Assembly (NCBI GenBank): GCA_017396085.1
Contig: JAFQNC010000018.1
Span: 40,434-104,433, forward strand
Origin: Tidjanibacter sp.
Lineage (GTDB): Bacteria > Bacteroidota > Bacteroidia > Bacteroidales > Rikenellaceae
Direction of reading: 5' to 3'
DNA length: 64,000 bases
Shown: piece after piece, positions 24,944 through 32,684 of the stretch
How positions within the stretch are numbered: the first letter of the stretch is position 1
Layout: every line of letters starts with the position of its first letter
Made by a program: the position numbers and the translations under genes
The notes under the pieces: generated by a model
What the model was told of the DNA's origin: nothing
The model's input: only the letters and a program-made list of their open reading frames with translations
Databases searched by the model: none

Positions 24944-25495
24944 ATGATTTATCCCATTTACATCTACGGCTCGGGCGTGTTGCGCAAGGAGTGTGTGGAG
25001 ATTGACAAGGATTACCCCGAACTCGCCAAATTGGTGGAGGATATGTTTGCTACGATGTATGCCTCCAATGGTGTGGGCTTGGCTGCTCCGCAGATTGGCA
25101 AGGACATCAGGCTCTTCGTGGCAGACGGCACCCCCTTTGAGGATGTGGACCCCACGGCCAAAGATTTCAAGAGGGTGTGCATCAACCCCGAGATTGTGGA
25201 GGAGAGCGATATGGAGGTGTTGATGAATGAGGGTTGCCTCTCGGTGCCGGGCATCCACGAGGATGTCTACCGCCCCGAGGAGGTTACTCTGCGCTACTTC
25301 GACCTCGACTTTGTGGAGCACGAAGAGCACCTGACGGGATGGCCTGCACGCATTGTGCAACACGAGTATGACCACTTGGATGGCTACGTATTCACTGACC
25401 GTTTGAGCAACCTTCGCAAGACTCTGCTCCGCAACAAACTCTCGGCTATGGCCAAGGGTAAGTTCAGTTGCGACTACCGCACAAAACAGCGTTAG
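24944..25495 (+). CDS. def: Peptide deformylase
   Basis: A 183-residue metal-dependent enzyme that removes the N-formyl group of nascent proteins. The three motifs are complete: G43-V-G-L-A-A-P-Q50, E96-G-C-L-S (Cys98 metal ligand) and H140-E-Y-D-H144 with catalytic Glu141. C-terminal segment RLSNLRKTLLRNKLSAMAKGKF is short and basic, typical of Bacteroidetes type. Third gene of the dapF-ruvX-def group (40-bp gap to ruvX). Confidence 0.95.
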   Translation: MIYPIYIYGSGVLRKECVEIDKDYPELAKLVEDMFATMYASNGVGLAAPQIGKDIRLFVADGTPFEDVDPTAKDFKRVCINPEIVEESDMEVLMNEGCLSVPGIHEDVYRPEEVTLRYFDLDFVEHEEHLTGWPARIVQHEYDHLDGYVFTDRLSNLRKTLLRNKLSAMAKGKFSCDYRTKQR

Positions 25496-25573
25496 GACTA
25501 TTGTCGGACCGGTGGGGAGTGTCCCCTCAATGCTGATAATGGGGCATTTGAAATAAAAAAAAGCGCAAAGAAT

Positions 25574-25603
25574 TTGCAGAAAAAGAAATTTGCCTTATCT
25601 TTG
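25574..25603 (+). promoter_or_regulatory. Promoter of tRNA-Lys
   Basis: TTG at 25574-25576, 19-bp spacer, TATCTTTG at 25596-25603, 27 nt before the tRNA. Confidence 0.75.
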
Positions 25604-25630
25604 CACCGCTTTTGAATGAAAGCGTGTGTT

Positions 25631-25703
25631 GATTCGCTAGCTCAGCTGGTAGAGCACAGCACTTTTAATGCTGGGGTCCTGGGTTCGAGCCCCAGGCGGA
25701 TCA
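25631..25703 (+). tRNA. tRNA-Lys (anticodon TTT)
   Basis: A 73-nt cloverleaf: acceptor GATTCGC pairs with GCGGATC (one T-G); D-arm GCTCAGCTGGTAGAGC; anticodon stem-loop with loop CTTTTAA, anticodon TTT; T-arm CCTGGGTTCGAGCCCCAGG. CCA is not encoded (A then CCG). Confidence 0.95.
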
Positions 25704-25711
25704 CCGAAGGG

Positions 25712-25744
25712 GCGGAAGACTTGAAAAGGTCTTCCGCTTTTTTT
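25712..25744 (+). terminator. Terminator of tRNA-Lys
   Basis: 9-bp stem GCGGAAGAC/GTCTTCCGC followed by seven T residues. Confidence 0.85.
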
Positions 25745-25747
25745 GCG

Positions 25748-25835
25748 ACTTGTCCACGGGGCTCGAACCCAGCTTGCCCCTCCCAAGGTGGATTACCTAA
25801 GAGAAGCGGAAGACCTTTTTAAGTCTTCCGCTTCT
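25748..25835 (-). repeat. Inverted partial copy of tRNA 3' end plus hairpin
   Basis: On the minus strand 25770-25758 reads GGGTTCGAGCCCC, identical to the T-loop region of tRNA-Lys at 25681-25693, and a near copy of the terminator hairpin (GCGGAAGAC...) follows at about 25803-25835. No complete cloverleaf. Probably an inverted duplication or a remnant of an integration site. Confidence 0.55.
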
Positions 25836-25858
25836 GTTGTGCCTGTATGGGGGTGGGA

Positions 25859-27289
25859 CTATCGCCTTTCGATTTTACCCCTTGGGGTGTTGTCGGGAGT
25901 GTAGGGCGCAGTGGTAAGACGCTCAATGAGATAGTCCGTAACAAGGCCCGTGCGACCCGTGGACTCACGGCGAGGGTAGGCGTAGACCGTGTTGCCATAG
26001 ATATAGTCGGCAATGGCCACCGTGTAGACATCCTTGCGCACCTCGGGGTGCAGGCGAACATCTACGGCATCGCCACTCTGGTCTGTCAAAATCGTATATT
26101 TCAGACCCGAAGGTATGAGGTCCACGCGATGCGACTCCTTTTGGTTAGCGGTGTCGTTGAACTTGTTGATAATCATCGCCTTAATATCCTCTGCGGTCAT
26201 TGTGGTAACCACCAAGAAACTCTGGAAGGGCTCCAACTCATAGATGTCGGCACGGCTCACGCTGCCCGCCTTCAAGCCTCCCAGTCGGGTGCCACCGATG
26301 TGGTAGAAGGCGAGGTCGGTGCCTGCCACCCTGCGGCCCTCATCGGCCATCAGGTGGGCAAGGCCCATCTTGTCGGCATCGGTGGTGAGGGTGCCAATGG
26401 CCTCGGTGAGGTAGGGCACGTTGCGGTACTCCTCCACCTCATCCTTCACGCTCTGCACCTCCTCGGTGGGCAGGGGTATGTAGGAGGTTTGCAGGTCGGC
26501 AACCTTGCCACCAACGACCTTAATGGTCGTGAGGCCCACAAAGCGCAACTTGTTGAGGCCCTGCACCACAGCCACACCACCGGCCTTGCCGGAGTAGGTC
26601 TCGTGGGTGTGGCCGCTCACGATGAGGTCGGCCATAGGGAAGGCGGCAGCCACATTGGTGGTATCTCGGTCGAGTCCGCAGTGGGAGAGCACAACCATAA
26701 CATCGCACTTTCTCCTCAACTCCTTGCCATACTTCTCGGCCGCCCACTCGGGCGAGAAAAACTCGGTGCCCTCAAAGATTGCATCATCCCCATCGGGGTG
26801 TCCGCCCGCATAGTTGGTAACAAGTCCGAGGAAGCCAACCTTAACCCCTCCGGCACGCTCTATGACGTAGGGCTTGGGTTGCTGCCAAGGGGTGTCGCCC
26901 GTGTTCACGTTGGCCAACACGAGGGGGAATTCGGCATCCTCCACACGCTTTTGGAGCGTGTCGAGGCCCATATCAAATTCGTGGTTACCATAGGTGGCCA
27001 CATCGTAGCCAAGGCGATTCATCTGCTCAATGATGGGCCTACCGGCGTGGGGTGCCATATCCACAAAGGGGTTGCCTGTCCAGCGGTCGCCTGCGTCCAC
27101 GAGGAACACACGTGCGGTGTCTTGTGCGTGGGCCTGTCCGATGAGTGTGGCAAGGCGTGGGAGCATATCCACCTTGGAGTGGATGTCGCTGGTGGAGATG
27201 ATGATGATGTTCTCGGTGCGGGGGGCGCAAGCCGACATCAGCGCACCAACCAACACCAACACGGAGAGAAGAACTTTGTTGCGTTGCAT
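25859..27289 (-). CDS. 5'-nucleotidase-family metallophosphatase lipoprotein
   Basis: A 476-residue envelope phosphatase of the UshA/5'-nucleotidase group, which frees phosphate or nucleosides from nucleotides outside the inner membrane. The lipobox is MSAC (~Cys20). The calcineurin-like domain has D-x-H (TSDIHSKVD), GDRWTGNPF (GD), YGNHEFDMG (GNHE), and later VVLSHCGLD and SGHTHETYSG. The C-terminal nucleotidase domain (~300-470) has FYHIGGTRLGGLKAGSVSRADIYELEPFQSFLVV. The first in-frame codon upstream is TTG at 27295, but the ATG at 27289 lies 3 nt after the promoter box; it is the better start and suggests a leaderless mRNA. Confidence 0.9.
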   Translation of the reverse strand: MQRNKVLLSVLVLVGALMSACAPRTENIIIISTSDIHSKVDMLPRLATLIGQAHAQDTARVFLVDAGDRWTGNPFVDMAPHAGRPIIEQMNRLGYDVATYGNHEFDMGLDTLQKRVEDAEFPLVLANVNTGDTPWQQPKPYVIERAGGVKVGFLGLVTNYAGGHPDGDDAIFEGTEFFSPEWAAEKYGKELRRKCDVMVVLSHCGLDRDTTNVAAAFPMADLIVSGHTHETYSGKAGGVAVVQGLNKLRFVGLTTIKVVGGKVADLQTSYIPLPTEEVQSVKDEVEEYRNVPYLTEAIGTLTTDADKMGLAHLMADEGRRVAGTDLAFYHIGGTRLGGLKAGSVSRADIYELEPFQSFLVVTTMTAEDIKAMIINKFNDTANQKESHRVDLIPSGLKYTILTDQSGDAVDVRLHPEVRKDVYTVAIADYIYGNTVYAYPRRESTGRTGLVTDYLIERLTTAPYTPDNTPRGKIERR

Positions 27290-27292
27290 ATA

Positions 27293-27325
27293 CAAAAATA
27301 TCTTACGTTTACGTTAAAAAATCAA
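27293..27325 (-). promoter_or_regulatory. Promoter abutting the nucleotidase ATG
   Basis: Minus strand TTG at 27325-27323, 22-bp spacer, TATTTTTG at 27300-27293, then 3 nt and ATG. Confidence 0.6.
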
Positions 27326-27342
27326 CTAAATGGACTAAACCA

Positions 27343-27374
27343 TTGGCGAAGATACGTTTTTTTTCGTAACTTTG
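27343..27374 (+). promoter_or_regulatory. Promoter of the nucleoside-kinase-like gene
   Basis: TTG at 27343-27345, 21-bp spacer, TAACTTTG at 27367-27374; ATG 33 nt downstream. Confidence 0.75.
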
Positions 27375-27406
27375 AAAACCAACAACCATACGAAAGTAGA
27401 GAGATT

Positions 27407-29074
27407 ATGAATACATCTGTGAAAGTTGTGTGTGAGAACACCAACACCACCTTGTCGGTGGAGTGGGGTAGCACCCTTGGTGCTTTGGCGCAGAGTGTGC
27501 GCACCCCCGAGAGCCTTCCGTTCCTTGCCGCCTATGTGAACAACTCCATACGCGAGTTGGACTACCGCATAGCCGAGCCCGTAACGGTGAAGTTTATCGA
27601 CATCAGCCACTTTGAGGGCGTGCGTGTCTACCAGCGCACCCTCTTCCTCACCCTCCACAAGGCCGTACACGACCTCTACCCCGACCACCGCTTCCGCATC
27701 ACGCAGTCGGTGTCGAGGGGGTTCTATTGCGAGATTGAGGGAGTGGAGATTACCCCCGAGGTTATCGGCGCCATCAAGGCCCGAATGGATGCCCTCATTG
27801 CCGCCAAACTCCCCATCGTGCGCCACAAACTCCTGCGTGAGGAGGTCATAGACATCTACCGCAACCTCGGCTTTGAGGACAAGGTGGCCATCCTCACCTC
27901 ACGCCCCAATCTCTACGTTACGGTCTACACGCTTGACGATATGGCGGGCTACTTCTATGGTGCCCTTGCCCCCAACACCTCCTACCTCCACCTCTACGAC
28001 CTCAAACCATACTACAACGGCATCTACATCGCTGTGCCCTGTCGTACTGCACCCGACACTCTTGAACCGCAGGTGGCGCAGGACAAGATGTTTGACGTCT
28101 TTCAGGAGTACAAACATTGGGTGGATGTTATGGGTGTTTCGACCGTGGGCCAACTCAATCGCAAGATTGTGGGTGGCGATGGTAGCGACCTTGTGAAGAT
28201 TGCCGAGGCCTTCCACGAGAAGAAACTTGCAGGCGTGGCCGACCGTGTGGCCGAGGAGCACACCTCCCGTGGCGCAAAGGTTATCCTTGTGTCGGGTCCC
28301 TCCTCCAGCGGCAAAACAACCTTCTCCAAGCGACTCGGCATACAGTTGCGCATCTTGGGGTTGGAGCCCGTGATGATTTCGCTTGACGACTACTTCCTCG
28401 ATAGGGAAAACACCCCTCGTGATGAGAATGGCGACTACGACTTTGAGACCATTGACGCACTCGACATCGCCACCTTCAACGACCACCTGATGCGCCTGCT
28501 TGCGGGCGAGAGTGTGGACATTCCCCGCTACGACTTCATCACCGGTCGCCGCCAGTGGCACGACAACCGCCTCACCCTCGGTCCCCGCTCGGTGTTGGTG
28601 GTGGAGGGCATACACGCCCTTAACCCACGCCTTACGGCCGAGGTGCCCGACCACTACAAGTTCAAAATCTACCTCTCCTGCTTCACCTCCATCTCAATGG
28701 ACGACCTCTCGCGCATCGCCACCACCGACAACCGACTCATACGCCGCATTGTGCGTGATAATGCCTACCGTGGTGCCGATGCCACCAGCACCCTCAAACG
28801 CTGGCAGAGTGTGCGCCGAGGCGAGGAGAAACACATCTTCCCCTATCAGGAGAATGCCGATGTGATGTTCAACTCATCGCTCTTCTATGAACTCCCCGTG
28901 CTCAAACGCCACATCGTTCCTCTGCTCTACAACGTGCCCGACACGGTGGAGGAGTATGGTGAGGCACAGAGGTTGCTGAAATTCCTCGACAACTTCTGCG
29001 AGTTTGACGAAAAGGAGATACCTCCCACCTCTCTACTCAGGGAGTTCATCGGAGGCAGTAGTTTTACCTATTAG
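27407..29074 (+). CDS. Nucleoside (uridine) kinase with ThrRS-like N-terminal domains
   Basis: A 555-residue cytosolic fusion. Residues 1-65 resemble a TGS domain (SVKVVCENTNTTLSVEWGSTLGALA). Residues ~66-230 resemble the second additional domain of threonyl-tRNA synthetase (IDISHFEGVRVYQRTLFLTLHKAVHDLYPDHRFRI, RVH-like). From ~280 on it is a P-loop phosphoribulokinase/uridine-kinase domain: GPSSSGKTTFSKRL (about 297-310), SLDDYFLDRENTPRDENGDYDFETIDALD and VVEGIHALNP. Such fusions are known as putative uridine kinases in Bacteroidetes and Clostridia; exact substrate is unproven. The real N-terminus is the ATG at 27407: an open frame continues far upstream but is antisense to the nucleotidase. 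Confidence 0.88.
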   Translation: MNTSVKVVCENTNTTLSVEWGSTLGALAQSVRTPESLPFLAAYVNNSIRELDYRIAEPVTVKFIDISHFEGVRVYQRTLFLTLHKAVHDLYPDHRFRITQSVSRGFYCEIEGVEITPEVIGAIKARMDALIAAKLPIVRHKLLREEVIDIYRNLGFEDKVAILTSRPNLYVTVYTLDDMAGYFYGALAPNTSYLHLYDLKPYYNGIYIAVPCRTAPDTLEPQVAQDKMFDVFQEYKHWVDVMGVSTVGQLNRKIVGGDGSDLVKIAEAFHEKKLAGVADRVAEEHTSRGAKVILVSGPSSSGKTTFSKRLGIQLRILGLEPVMISLDDYFLDRENTPRDENGDYDFETIDALDIATFNDHLMRLLAGESVDIPRYDFITGRRQWHDNRLTLGPRSVLVVEGIHALNPRLTAEVPDHYKFKIYLSCFTSISMDDLSRIATTDNRLIRRIVRDNAYRGADATSTLKRWQSVRRGEEKHIFPYQENADVMFNSSLFYELPVLKRHIVPLLYNVPDTVEEYGEAQRLLKFLDNFCEFDEKEIPPTSLLREFIGGSSFTY

Positions 29075-29094
29075 CCCCCCCCTTGTAAAACAAC

Positions 29095-29128
29095 AAGAGA
29101 GCGGTTTGCCCACGCAAACCGCTCTCTT
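29095..29128. terminator. Bidirectional terminator between kinase and gdhA
   Basis: Perfect 15-bp stem (AAGAGAGCGGTTTGC and complement) with a 4-nt loop CCAC, between convergent genes. Confidence 0.85.
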
Positions 29129-29154
29129 ACTATTTAACAGGTGTGTTTGTCCGA

Positions 29155-30498
29155 TTAGATTACACCCTGCTCCAGCATTGCCTGAGCAACCTTCATAAAG
29201 CCTGCAATGTTGGCACCCTTTACGTAGTCCACAGTGCCATCAGCCCTCTGGCCAAAGCGCACACACTGCTCGTGGATGCTCTGCATAATGAAGTGCAGTT
29301 TGTCGTCTACCTCCTGTGCCGACCAACTCAAGTGGGCAGCGTTCTGGGTCATCTCCAAGCCCGAAGTGGCAACACCACCGGCGTTCACAGCCTTGCCGGG
29401 GGCAAAGAGTATGCCCGCATTCTGGAAAGCGGCAATAGCCTCGGGGGTACAACCCATATTCGACACCTCGCAGCAGCACCAAGTGCCATTGGCAAGGAGT
29501 TCTTTGGCATCCTCACCGTTGAGCTCATTCTGGAATGCGCAAGGCAGTGCAATGTCGCACTTCACGCTCCAAGCCTTCTTACCTGCGGTGAACTTGGTGG
29601 CCTCGGGGAACTTGGTGTGCATATCCTCCACCTTGTTGCGGTTGGAAGCACGCATCACAAGCATATAGTCAATCATCTCCTTGGTGATACCATCGGGGAT
29701 TTCGCACACACCATCGGGACCGGAGATGGCAATAACCTTACCACCCAGCTCGGTAGCCTTTGTTGCTGCGCCCCAAGCCACATTACCAAAGCCCGAGAGA
29801 GCGATGGTCTTACCCACGATGTTCTTGCCGGCCTTTGCCAACACGTGCTCGGTGAAGTAGAGAGCGCCAAAGCCGGTAGCCTCGGGGCGGAGAATGGAGC
29901 CACCCCAATTCTGGCCCTTGCCGGTCAGCACGCCCACGTTGTACTCACGAGCGAGTTTGGTGTACATACCAAACAGGTAGCCAATCTCCCTGCCACCAAC
30001 GCCAACATCTCCTGCGGGAACATCGGTGTCGCCACCAATGTTGTGCCACAACTCCAGCATAAAGGCTTGGCAGAAGCGCATAATCTCAGCCTCCGATTTA
30101 CCAACGGGGTCGAAGTCCGAACCACCCTTACCACCACCCATAGGCAGCGTGGTGAGGGCATTCTTGAAAGTCTGCTCAAAGCCGAGGAACTTCAGCATAG
30201 AGGGGTTTACTGCCTTGTGGAAACGAAGACCGCCCTTGTAGGGACCGATGGCCGCATTGAACTGAACACGATAACCGAGGTTGGTCTGCACCTCGCCCTT
30301 GTCATCCACCCAAGTTACACGGAAGGTGAAGATGCGGTCGGGCTCAACCATACGCTCAACGATTTTGGCTTTCTCAAACTCGGGGTGCTGGTTGTAGACC
30401 TCCTCGATGCTCTCGAGCACCTCTTTGACTGCCTGCAAATACTCGCTCTCGCCGGGGTGCTTACGCTCCAACTCGGCCATTAAGTTTTGGACGTTCAT
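29155..30498 (-). CDS. gdhA: NADP-type glutamate dehydrogenase
   Basis: A 447-residue hexameric enzyme that makes glutamate from 2-oxoglutarate and ammonium. Core motifs are GPYKGGLRFHKAVNPSMLKFLGFEQTFKNALTTLPMGGGKGGSDFDP (glutamate-binding and catalytic Lys) and GDTDVPAGDVGVGGREIGYLFG, then GFGNVAWGAATKATELGGKVIAISGPDG for the cofactor fold. Length and the first 50 residues match the bacterial NADP-type enzyme. Single gene with its own promoter; central to nitrogen assimilation. Confidence 0.95.
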   Translation of the reverse strand: MNVQNLMAELERKHPGESEYLQAVKEVLESIEEVYNQHPEFEKAKIVERMVEPDRIFTFRVTWVDDKGEVQTNLGYRVQFNAAIGPYKGGLRFHKAVNPSMLKFLGFEQTFKNALTTLPMGGGKGGSDFDPVGKSEAEIMRFCQAFMLELWHNIGGDTDVPAGDVGVGGREIGYLFGMYTKLAREYNVGVLTGKGQNWGGSILRPEATGFGALYFTEHVLAKAGKNIVGKTIALSGFGNVAWGAATKATELGGKVIAISGPDGVCEIPDGITKEMIDYMLVMRASNRNKVEDMHTKFPEATKFTAGKKAWSVKCDIALPCAFQNELNGEDAKELLANGTWCCCEVSNMGCTPEAIAAFQNAGILFAPGKAVNAGGVATSGLEMTQNAAHLSWSAQEVDDKLHFIMQSIHEQCVRFGQRADGTVDYVKGANIAGFMKVAQAMLEQGVI

Positions 30499-30580
30499 AG
30501 TTCTGAAATTTGGTTTTAAGTAAATAGTTTTTTATGTTAGGTTTGAATCTCTTGCTCCTTTGGTGGTTTTAATCTTCCCT

Positions 30581-30588
30581 CAAAAATA
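30581..30588 (-). promoter_or_regulatory. Promoter -7 box for gdhA
   Basis: Minus strand TATTTTTG, 82 nt before the gdhA ATG; fits TAnnTTTG. Confidence 0.55.
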
Positions 30589-30650
30589 GTTATTTTTCTT
30601 ATAAATTGTAATCTCTTGCGATATTTTTCGTGTTTTTCGGAGCAATTTTG

Positions 30651-30658
30651 TATCTTTG
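30651..30658 (+). promoter_or_regulatory. Promoter -7 box for gcvT
   Basis: TATCTTTG, 61 nt before the gcvT ATG; no clean -33 TTG. Confidence 0.6.
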
Positions 30659-30719
30659 GCTTGCCAATGGCCCCGAAACGCAACTAACTATCATACGTAA
30701 CATAAAACTTTCTTCAACG

Positions 30720-31829
30720 ATGGAAAACCTCAAAACCACCCCCTTCACCAAGTACCACATCGCCGCAGGCGCAAAAATGGCCCCCTTTGCGGGCTACAAT
30801 ATGCCCATCGAATTCACAGGTATTAACGCCGAGCACCTTTGGGTGCGTGAGGCTGTGGGCGTCTTTGACGTGAGCCATATGGGCGAAATTTGGGTTAAGG
30901 GCCCCAAGGCTGTGGAGTTCTTGCAGCACATCACCACCAACAACGTGGCCGCACTCACCGATGGCAAGGTGCAATACTCCTGTATGCCCAACGGTAAGGG
31001 TGGTATTGTGGACGACCTGCTCGTCTATCGTGTGGATGAGCAGACCTACCTCCTTGTGGTGAATGCCGCCAACACCGACAAAGATTGGGCGCACATCTGC
31101 GCCGAGGGTGTGGCCTATGGGATGGAGGCCGGCCACGGCAAGCAACTCTACAACGCCTCTGACGAGATTTGCCAACTCGCCATTCAGGGTCCCTTGGCTC
31201 TGAAAATGGTGCAGAAGATGTGTGAGGAGCCCATCGAGGATATGCCATACTACACCTTCAAGAAACTGAAGGTGGCAGGTTGCGAGGCCATTCTCTCCAC
31301 CACCGGCTACACCGGCTCGGGTGGTTGCGAGATTTACATCGCCAACGAAGACGCCGACCGCCTTTGGGAGGAGATATGGCGTGTGGGCGAGGAGTTCGGG
31401 CTGAAAAATATCGGTCTGGGCGCACGTGATACCCTCCGCTTGGAAAAAGGCTTCTGCCTCTATGGACACGAGATTGACGACACCACCTCGCCCATTGAGG
31501 CAGGCTTGGGGTGGATTACCAAGTTTGTGGATGGCAAGGAGTTCATCGACAGGGAGAAGATGGAGGCCCTCAAAGCCGGAGGCTTGGAGCGTAAACTCGT
31601 GGGCTTGAAGTTGATTGATAGGGGTATTCCCCGTGCGGGCTACACCATTGGCGATGCAGATGGTAGGCCCATTGGTAACGTTGTGTCGGGTACAATGTCG
31701 CCTTGCTTGAAGGTTGGCATCGGCACCGGCTACGTGCCCAAGGAGTACGCCACGGTGGGCACGGTGCTGACGGTTATCGTGCGTGAAAGACCTCTGAAAG
31801 CCGAGGTGGTCAAACTGCCTTTCGTGTAG
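30720..31829 (+). CDS. gcvT: Aminomethyltransferase (glycine cleavage T-protein)
   Basis: A 369-residue THF-dependent T-protein of the glycine cleavage system: it takes the aminomethyl group from lipoylated H-protein and releases ammonia and methylene-THF. Visible motifs are MAPFAGYNMPIEF, VGVFDVSHMGEIWVKGP, LVVNAANTDKDW, STTGYTGSGGCEIY (folate site) and LGARDTLRLEKGFCLYGHEID (catalytic Asp region), then SGTMSPCLKVGIGTGYV. Start set at the ATG 30720; the 30 codons upstream include promoter sequence. Other gcv genes are not in the window. Confidence 0.95.
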   Translation: MENLKTTPFTKYHIAAGAKMAPFAGYNMPIEFTGINAEHLWVREAVGVFDVSHMGEIWVKGPKAVEFLQHITTNNVAALTDGKVQYSCMPNGKGGIVDDLLVYRVDEQTYLLVVNAANTDKDWAHICAEGVAYGMEAGHGKQLYNASDEICQLAIQGPLALKMVQKMCEEPIEDMPYYTFKKLKVAGCEAILSTTGYTGSGGCEIYIANEDADRLWEEIWRVGEEFGLKNIGLGARDTLRLEKGFCLYGHEIDDTTSPIEAGLGWITKFVDGKEFIDREKMEALKAGGLERKLVGLKLIDRGIPRAGYTIGDADGRPIGNVVSGTMSPCLKVGIGTGYVPKEYATVGTVLTVIVRERPLKAEVVKLPFV

Positions 31830-31872
31830 GGAGTTTAAGGACAACAAGGGCCCGTGAGTGAAGTTGTTTTTT

Positions 31873-32070
31873 GGGATTGACTGCGCTCCGCTTGTCCATC
31901 CCTTGCGCTGCCGCGGGGCAGTGGCACAACAAAATTCAGTAAGCACCGATGTCAAAAGACAGCGGACTTCGTTTTTGTGGTTTAGTTTTTTGCGAGTATA
32001 CTCGCTTTGTGGGATTGACTGCGCTCCGCTTGTCCATCCCTTGCGCTGCCGCAGGGCAGTTGCACAACAC
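31873..32070 (+). repeat. 60-bp direct repeat, two copies
   Basis: Copies at about 31873-31932 and 32011-32070, 138 bp apart, beginning GGGATTGACTGCGCTCCGCT and differing at about two positions. Not coding. Each is preceded by a T-rich word and followed by GGCAGT[TG]GCACAACA. Confidence 0.8.
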
Positions 32071-32102
32071 AAAGAGAGCCACATCTCCCTTGCGGGATAT
32101 GC

Positions 32103-32159
32103 CTTTTTATGCAGCAAGGGCCCAGTGAGTGAACTCACGGGCCCTTGTGCATAAAAAAA
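32103..32159. repeat. Long near-perfect palindrome
   Basis: CAAGGGCCC pairs with GGGCCCTTG and GTGAG with CTCAC; the arms extend outward through TGCA and TTTTTA/TAAAAA. Could form a cruciform or strong RNA hairpin. Confidence 0.65.
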
Positions 32160-32177
32160 CCTCCGCAAATGCGGAGG
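32160..32177. terminator. Terminator downstream of tRNA-Glu
   Basis: CCTCCGC-AAAT-GCGGAGG stem, followed on the minus strand by TTTTTTTA. Serves the minus-strand tRNA; a T-rich run also follows on the plus strand. Confidence 0.7.
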
Positions 32178-32191
32178 CTCTCTTTTTGTTG

Positions 32192-32266
32192 TACTCGGTA
32201 TGGGATTCGAACCCATGATTTCAAGAATGAGAATCTTGCGTCCTGGACCAGCTAGACGAACCGAGC
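32192..32266 (-). tRNA. tRNA-Glu (anticodon CTC)
   Basis: 75 nt. Acceptor GCTCGGT pairs with ACCGAGT (first pair G-T). The anticodon stem CAAGA/TCTTG holds loop TTCTCAT, anticodon CTC. T-arm ATGGGTTCGAATCCCAT. CCA is not encoded. Confidence 0.92.
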
Positions 32267-32281
32267 TCGTTTTTCGTGGTG

Positions 32282-32289
32282 CAAAGATA
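32282..32289 (-). promoter_or_regulatory. Promoter -7 box for tRNA-Glu
   Basis: TATCTTTG on the minus strand, 15 nt before the mature tRNA 5' end. Confidence 0.7.
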
Positions 32290-32684
32290 AGGCAAAAATC
32301 TTTCCCTCCAAAAAAAATCACAAAAAAATTTACTTTTTGGCATTTTTTTTCAAAATCGGCACCAAGGCGACTGGGGCCACTGGGGCAGCTGGGGCCTTAA
32401 AGCCCTTAAAGCCCTTAAGGTCCTTAAAGCAAACGGCAGAGGCAGCGCCTTTGGCGCAGAAGAGCGGTAGATGCCAACCGCCTGCCTACAGCAGTCGTGG
32501 CAAGACGCAGGCGTTGCCTGTTTTGTATAGTGGGCAGGTCGGTGCGCATCCCAACCTTCGGAAGCCCCGACTTCTTCACGGGTAACGATTTTGTTACCCG
32601 GAACAAAGAGGAAGGCCAACAAACTCTCGGGTATCTTTTTTAATACCCGTGCCTTCCAACCACTGCTCCCCCAAGAACTCCTCC
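32290..32684. repeat. Gene-free spacer with period-9 repeats and hairpins
   Basis: No gene is supported. A period-9 tract runs about 32367-32430 (GGGGCCACT-type, then TTAAAGCCC and TTAAGGTCC units). Hairpins with CGGGTA arms lie at 32579-32600 (CGGGTAAC/GTTACCCG) and 32628-32649 (CGGGTATC/ATACCCG), similar to that at 7798-7819. Small palindromes such as GCGCCTTTGGCGC lie between. Confidence 0.7.

Noticed and set aside
25748..25835. Second tRNA gene on the minus strand
   Set aside because: Only the T-arm is present; no acceptor, D-arm or anticodon arm.
25847..27406. Upstream half of a frame that continues into the kinase gene
   Set aside because: It is antisense to the nucleotidase gene; the promoter and ATG at 27407 mark the true start.
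32103..32159. Rho-independent terminator
   Set aside because: Long palindrome is followed by A runs, not T runs, in both directions.
30714..32321. 535-codon minus-strand frame running through gcvT and tRNA-Glu
   Set aside because: Antisense to gcvT and covers a tRNA and repeats.
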